Part shown: one piece after another, positions 58,435 to 64,000 of the stretch
Layout: every line of letters begins with the position of its first letter
Position numbering within the stretch: position 1 is the first letter of the stretch
Assembly (NCBI GenBank): GCA_014607495.2
Contig: CP053161.1
Coordinates: 62,001 to 126,000, forward strand
DNA length: 64,000 bases
Reading direction: 5' to 3'
Source: Carposina sasakii
Lineage: Eukaryota > Arthropoda > Insecta > Lepidoptera > Carposinidae
Position numbers and translations under genes: made by a program
The notes under the pieces: model-generated
Database searches by the model: none
What the model was told of the DNA's origin: nothing
What the model saw: only the letters and a program-made list of their open reading frames with translations

Positions 58435-59567
58435 TTACCTATTAACATTATAGGAACAACATATGACGATCAAAGGCAAATCAAAATTTTCCCTTTTTAT
58501 TATGACCATAGTTATCTCGACTTTTAGGCTTTTAAGTTTTAACCGAACCGAACCTAGCCATTGAAACTCATTAAAGAAGCGCGTTTTCTAATTAAGACCA
58601 AAAATAAATTGCTCTCACTCACACACAACAAAAGTCGTGGAGTCGTGTTTTACGCAAGGCAAGATGTCAGCGTGGGCGTCAAATACAGTCGACATTATTG
58701 TGTCTGCGACAATCTACGCTTTTGTTTGTTTATTTACGTTTGAGGCACATATTACAAACATAGCCGAATTTTCCGTGCCCTTGAAGTATCTACCTTTGCT
58801 ACTTTAGAATTTTTCTCGATATTTCGGTTGGTAGATATTTCGTTATTTATAAGGTACGTGACGGGACACTACTGGATAATAATTCTAAATTAGAATTTCT
58901 AATCTATTATGCAAATCTTGCGATGGTTAACGGATGATCGATTTATATTTCGTTGTATGACACATATATTAGAAGAAGGTAACTACTTCAGTTATATCAA
59001 TAATCAAAGATCTTCCATCTGCCTGTTCTTCAAGGCCATGCAATTCAGCGATTGCGCATGCGTGAATTTGATGGATAGTACGAAAGGCCACAGCATACAA
59101 AAATCAGTAATTACATATTACCATATTAGTAGAAGAATGGGAGCTTGTTTTGATAGGCTTATGAGCGAGTATAATATATATTCTCAAAATATTTCATTTT
59201 CGAAATATTAGATATACTACTCGTATCATAATAACTTATATTCTCAAATAATTATAGTATTATGGACAGTCGTCGAGAAAATAGGTATGTAAATTTTCCA
59301 CGCGTATTTTCGAGCATAATATAGGCAAGATTTTTGAGTAAGGGAAATTCACAAATATTTTCCTACAGGTCCCCCAAATCGGGACCGCCTATGTCCGGTA
59401 GTGGGACACCATGTAGGTAGGCTTTCTAAAAAAAAGGTGATATATATTTTGAATCGCGTCTGATTTTAAAATGCATTTAGCTATAACATAACATACATTT
59501 TAAGCGGATTTTAATTTCAGTACAGATTTTAATTCAATACAATAAACTTTCAATAAATGAATCCATA
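58435..59567. other. No supported gene
   Basis: A 100-codon plus-strand frame (58909-59211) is present but matches nothing I know and lacks splice or promoter support. Confidence 0.3.
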
Positions 59568-59825
59568 TCATCATCATCATCAGCCTATTGCAGTCCACTG
59601 CTGGACGTAGGCCTCCCCCGGGGCACGCCACAAGACTGCCATGGGGGTATTTGCCCATAGTCACTACGCTGGGCAGGCGGGTTGGTGACCGCAGTTTGTA
59701 TTTCAAACTATGTTGTCAACACGGCAGGCGCTGCTGCCCACCTCCCGGAAACCCTTAATCGCCTCGTACGATACCCACGGGCAGACATGGAGTGGTACGA
59801 ATTCTACTCTGCCGGCACCACGCGG
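59568..59825 (-). mobile_element. SINE-like element, copy D
   Basis: Full-length inverted member of the 9596-9856 family: TCATCATCATCATCAGCCTA to GGCACCACGCGGCC. Confidence 0.82.
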
Positions 59826-60526
59826 CCAAATTTTTTCCATAATATTTTTATATTTTTTATATAGCCATAGTGGTGTCCCACAGCTGTCCCTTCATTAACA
59901 TGTTCTAATGTAAAATTTCTTATAGTCATGCCACGAATTTGTCGTATATCAACGCACTGTAAATTAATAAACAATTTGATTATTATAATTAAAAAATAAA
60001 TACGTAAAATAATTATATATCTACTTATATTATAGGTTATATCCAAGTCTGTATTTTTTAAATACTGATATGAACATTATAAGCCTGACCACAACAACCC
60101 TTGTGCAAAATGAACTGTCAAACTAGTCTCTCGAACTTTTACCCTTATTACTTTAGTGAAACAAGTGATATACAAGTAAATACAAGTTCTCGTTTTGTTT
60201 AATATACAAACACTGCTCGCTTACACTTATTCTTAGTTCACTTGGTATACTTTACTTTTAGCAATCGTCTAAGTAGATACTGATTGTGATACTGTATTCA
60301 ATTTCTACTCTGTGGCCTCAAATATCTTTTTTGTCAATCAACTTTAAAATTAATATTATAAACTTAGATTAAGTAATGTAATTATAAAAATAAATTTTAC
60401 CTATTTCTGTATGATAAACGTGACCAGAAATGAATTAATTACCTTCATATCACTTATATTTATTTATTATATGTATTTTGCTAAGTATTTATAAAAAATT
60501 ACGATGTTTTTTTTCACCAATAACCG
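59826..60526. other. No gene seen
   Basis: AT-rich with no recognised feature. Confidence 0.35.
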
Positions 60527-60755
60527 ACTTCAAAAAACAAAAACGACAAAAACTTTAACTAAAAAGTGATAAATAACGTAACTAATTCATATTACATATC
60601 TAAAATTATTTAAATATTTACAACTTAATACCTAATACTTTAACAAAGTCATTTTTAACTTTATTTAAATTTAAATATTTATAATTATCACCTATTTTTT
60701 GGAGTCGGTGCCAGCCTAGGTAACGTAGTCTGTTGTGTTGATGGACGCGCTAGAT
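60527..60755 (+). mobile_element. Single-arm copy of the 7792-8392 foldback
   Basis: AACCGACTTCAAAAAACAAA, ACTTTAACTAAAAAGTGATA, TTTGGAGTCGGTGCCAGCCT and GTCTGTTGTGTTGATGGACG match the right arm plus spacer of the 7792-8392 element read on the minus strand. The second arm is missing. Confidence 0.75.
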
Positions 60756-61369
60756 TTTACATTCAGCTTTTTTTGAGATAATATTTTATCGAGCAAAGTA
60801 TACACTATCGTGTAATGAATTAGCACATTCCTCAGACAATATATTTAAGTATGTTCAGTATTATTTTCAAGATCGATAGTTAGTTGTAAATACCAAAACA
60901 ATTTGTTCTAGCGAAAGGTGTTTTTCGCTTGTCCACTAGTACCTCGCCACTAGTGGCTCTGAAAAAAATAATTGTAGTTGCGCTATTTTTTTATGGATGG
61001 CACATATTGCCATGCTGTACAGAATTTTTTACGACCTAACTCACAATTTGACCAATCTCGAGACGAAATCTCGGTTCTAATGTCATTCGGTATTTTAAAA
61101 GATCTTTCTGTCCAAGGCCACACAGAAAGAACCGGAATTAGGTATTCACGAGTGTATGTTTGTTGGTTGTTGATAAGTGGTAGGTATAGGGTATAGGTAC
61201 CAATTTACTGGGCAGTAAGCCAATATGCATTGCCAAACAGTCCCTGCCTGGATTTTTTGAGGTTAACGAAAGATCGTATTAAGTAAATATTTTTGGCTAG
61301 TATTTTTACATTCTGAATGAATGTGAAGAAATTACACGAACAGGTTGACGTGACTTGCACAGACAAATG
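60756..61369. other. No gene seen
   Basis: No supported feature. Confidence 0.35.
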
Positions 61370-61640
61370 GTGTTAGATTTTTATACATATACACATGGCT
61401 GTGTTGCCGAAACCGGGTAACCAGTTCAGGATCACGTCTCTTTCGTGATACTGAAGTTCTGGTTACCCGATTACCTACAGCTATGTTTAGCATATTAGCG
61501 AGGCCAGATGTAATAGATGAACAAGTGACTTTCAGTGAAGTTGCTAGCTCATAGCCCTGCGAGAACATCCCTCCTCTAGTCGACTCTTACGACATGCAGC
61601 TGATGTATTCTAGTGAAGCCCCGCATTAACACAGGAAGGT
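61370..61640 (+). repeat. Dispersed repeat related to 16370-16600
   Basis: Contains ACTGAAGTTCTGGTTACCCG, TTGCTAGCTCATAGCC, CTTACGACATGCAGCTGATG and AGTGAAGCCCCGCATTAAC, parallel to the blocks in 16370-16600 with its inner parts arranged in the opposite sense. Confidence 0.5.
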
Positions 61641-62049
61641 TGTTGACAGCAAATTATGTGAAAGTGAGTATAAGCTAACCAACAAAGACAAAGTAGACCC
61701 TTCGAGAGGAAGAAACGCAACCGCACGAACCGGTTCCGAAGTCGATAGGTCGATAGTCTAGCCAGTTGTTGCGTAAGGAGCGAAAAATGTAGGTACTTTA
61801 AAAAATTACAAAAATACTGAACATTTGGCTTACTAATATCACACTAACTATAATTCGACGTGAACTTTACCTAGACAGCCTGATTAAGATTTTTTGAAAA
61901 CAACCAGTCATAATTTGAATATATTCAAATAGTTTTAATACTTTTAATATCAGTAACTATCTACGTATATTTATAGCAGTGGCGTGATATTGCAGGGTAT
62001 TTATCTTTAGATAGAGTTTACGAGACAAACAAATGCATATGTATAGGTA
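61641..62049. other. No gene seen
   Basis: No supported feature. Confidence 0.35.
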
Positions 62050-62429
62050 TACAGGCTGATTTTGGGTTGTCAACGTTCCCGAAAACTACGGAATCTCCTC
62101 ATCATCATCACGATCATTTTTCTCCATGGAAGCATAACTAGGAAGTGTCTGGTTTCCAAAATATTAGCGACCAAAGTTGAGTAAATAGACTGCGTTTTTC
62201 GTAGCAAATGGAGGTCCGTGATCTCTGCCTACCCCTCCGGGAAAGAGGAGTGATTATTATGTATGTATGTAAATAATTTATATCTGTCTATGAAAAAACT
62301 AGCATAAACACTGGACACTATAAATTTAGCCCGATCATGATAAAAAAAAATTAAGTTTCCCAGATTATTTTTTTGCATTAACTTACTTTATTTGATGTAC
62401 GAGTATAAAGTACGTACCCTTCGTTAAGT
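62050..62429 (-). mobile_element. CAGGGTG-type MITE joined to a LINE 3' end
   Basis: Antisense copy starting TACAGGCTGATTTTGGG and reaching GTACGTACCCTTCGTTAA, where the last ~30 bp of the family are missing. 62215-62275 also carries a TGCCTACCCCTCCGGGAAAG insertion of the 34197 family. The broken end abuts the LINE fragment at 62430. Confidence 0.72.
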
Positions 62430-62451
62430 GGAGTGGATGCAGGCTGCTTCC

Positions 62452-62520
62452 GACCGGTCGGAGTGGAGGTTGTTGGGGGAGGCCTATGTCCAACAGTGGA
62501 CTTCTCAGGACTGTAAATGA
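62452..62520 (+). pseudogene. RTE-type LINE reverse transcriptase, last 22 codons
   Basis: An intact short frame reads DRSEWRLLGEAYVQQW then TSQDCK and stops at TGA, followed by (ATG)n. This is the characteristic C-terminus plus tail of a lepidopteran RTE-like LINE. It is a 5'-truncated insertion, and it shares EAYVQQW with the 3' end of the SINE-like family here. Confidence 0.7.
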
Positions 62521-62530
62521 TGATGATGAT

Positions 62531-64000
62531 GAAGCTTACAGTACAGAACGGACTCACTAATGATTTGTCCCATTTCAAGAGGGAAACGATAAGCAGAGTA
62601 ACAAAGGAGATAGATACACACATCTATAGATAAGGTATTCTTAAGCAAATTTAATTACTGGGTGAAGGGTTTCATTAGGCAGGCGCCGAGCCGCTCGATC
62701 GACAACAACATACGGCGTTTTGCCTAATGTGAATTAAAATGACCTAAATTAATGGAAAATTGCTCAGAATTAGATAACAAAAATAGCAATAAAGTTAAGT
62801 AAATGAATCGACATTTAAGGAGAAACAGGTTATAGAAAAACACAAAAATAGACCGATATAAAATATGCAAAACAACACAAGGTTATCGATTTTTACACTG
62901 ACATGTTTATGAATGAGAGGGAATGCTGAAGAGAGGTTGTTCACATTTTTATGGTTAGCGAGAATAGTTTCCTGTTAGTGGCGATTATAATGCCGGGAAT
63001 ACAACAGAGGACATGAGGCGGGACACAGAGTTGGCAAGAGTTCCAAGATAGGGGCACGTCCGGGTTTTTGCCGGCAATCACTTGTGGAACTCATAGACAA
63101 AGTATTATTTAGATCTGAAGACTGCGCTTGTCATTACATAACTATAGAATATCGTGAACTCATTCATGCCATAACGTGACGGCACCAACGCGAGACCGAG
63201 TATAGAATATCTCTAACGCAAATACAATTTGAACATAGAATATCCCTAAAATAATAGTTTTTTAGAATGCACACCGTCATGGATTTTGGAGAAATTACGA
63301 GTACACTAAACCTGCGCGATTTCATTCGGTTTACCTCTAAGTAAAAGAGAACTTCAAACATGTCCTACTTTCTGTTTCTTACCTACCTATTAAGCAAATT
63401 AATATACAGGATTTACGGGACACAGGGGTAACCGTAGTCAAACGTTTGTGCATATAATGAATGAATTTCATAACGAATCAGACGCAATAAATGCAGCAGT
63501 ACTAGACATTGTGTAATCTTTTCAAGCGTTAGTAGCAAGCTAGGCATCTAATGTCTGTTCCAATTACGAGTTCCCGTGGATTTCATAGGAACTAAACAAA
63601 ATAAATGAAATAGTGTTAAGAGTTACAATAGCACTAGCGCCTATGTTAGAGGACTTCATAACTGAAACTAAGTATAACTGGTCTGCACCACTCACCGCCA
63701 CAAGGCCGACGGTCATGGCTGGTTGTGGGCCCAGATAATAATGCCATAACGAAAACAATCATTATAATAGCGCCTGCAATTTGTGAGCGTGACTAATATT
63801 TAGCCAAAATGCAGACTTGATAAAAACTTGTTGGAGGCAATCTTGCATAGCAAGCAAGCAATTAGGTATTAAACTTGGGAATGATGAAGATTCTAACCGT
63901 GCAAGATCTAGGAACCCCAAGTAATAGACGAAGCGATTTAGGATAGGACCAAGACTCCTTAAATATAGCGTTCTTTGAGCTACCATCTTCGAATGTGAAA
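62531..64000. other. No gene seen
   Basis: Short frames on both strands have no coding character that I recognise; no repeat boundary identified. Confidence 0.35.

Noticed and set aside
58909..59211. 100-codon plus-strand open frame
   Set aside because: No homology recognised and no promoter or splice evidence; one such frame by chance is expected in 64 kb on six frames.
1..64000. Bacterial operon, phage, plasmid or symbiont DNA
   Set aside because: There are no dense long open frames, no Shine-Dalgarno-spaced genes and no rRNA. Spliced exons and eukaryotic retroelements occur throughout.
1..64000. A previously undescribed multi-gene system
   Set aside because: The supported coding content is one split KDM3 gene, one THAP exon and several broken remnants. 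No cluster of co-oriented unknown genes exists that would suggest a new system.

Overview
The window reads as a stretch of insect nuclear genome, most likely from a moth or butterfly (Lepidoptera). It is AT-rich, and its few coding blocks are short exons with canonical GT/AG junctions and multi-kilobase introns. It is filled with interspersed repeats of lepidopteran type: tRNA-headed SINEs, a SINE-like family ending in a (GAT)n tail, RTE-clade LINE 3' ends, hAT-like and TA-flanked MITEs, and foldback elements. Nothing suggests a bacterial, plasmid or phage origin. The organism and repeat families are inferred from memory of sequence style, not from a search.

Main gene: five minus-strand exons (35243-35392, 33380-33493, 22562-22783, 18534-18618, 14970-15037) join in consistent phase into 213 codons. 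The product looks like the N-terminal region of a KDM3/JHDM2-type Jumonji histone H3K9 demethylase. The start codon exon and everything after codon 213 of this block, including the catalytic JmjC domain, were not found. The introns (1.7, 10.6, 3.9 and 3.5 kb, plus at least 15 kb downstream) hold most of the repeats.

Other coding traces: (i) an orphan first exon of a THAP zinc-finger gene at 39507-39577 on the minus strand, with a shorter THAP-like start at 36769-36804; (ii) a fossil of a YqaJ/SWIM-type lepidopteran gene family at 201-1280, with its intron preserved, a 2-bp frameshift and later transposon insertions; (iii) an unrecognised minus-strand reading frame at 10044-10625, open for about 190 codons except for one TAA; (iv) degraded RTE reverse-transcriptase C-termini at about 2575-3005, 57467-57545 and 62452-62520. 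A cluster of CRE, CCAAT and CACGTG sites at 37270-37317 looks like a promoter.

Layout. 1-4.5 kb: YqaJ fossil, hAT-like insertion, RTE debris, tRNA SINE. 4.5-7.4 kb: tandem duplication of a 1446-bp unit, each copy carrying a minisatellite with a 129-bp (43-codon) period arranged as a four-member higher-order repeat. 7.8-8.4 kb: 221-bp-arm inverted repeat. 9.2-10.7 kb: TIR element with a nested SINE, then the broken frame. 15-35.4 kb: KDM3 exons and introns. 36-40 kb: promoter-like region, TIR MITE, THAP exons. 40-64 kb: mostly intergenic or intronic repeats, with no gene I can support.

I found no convincing new biological system. The most unusual items are the nested minisatellite/tandem duplication, the broken frame at 10 kb, the large foldback and the orphan THAP exon.
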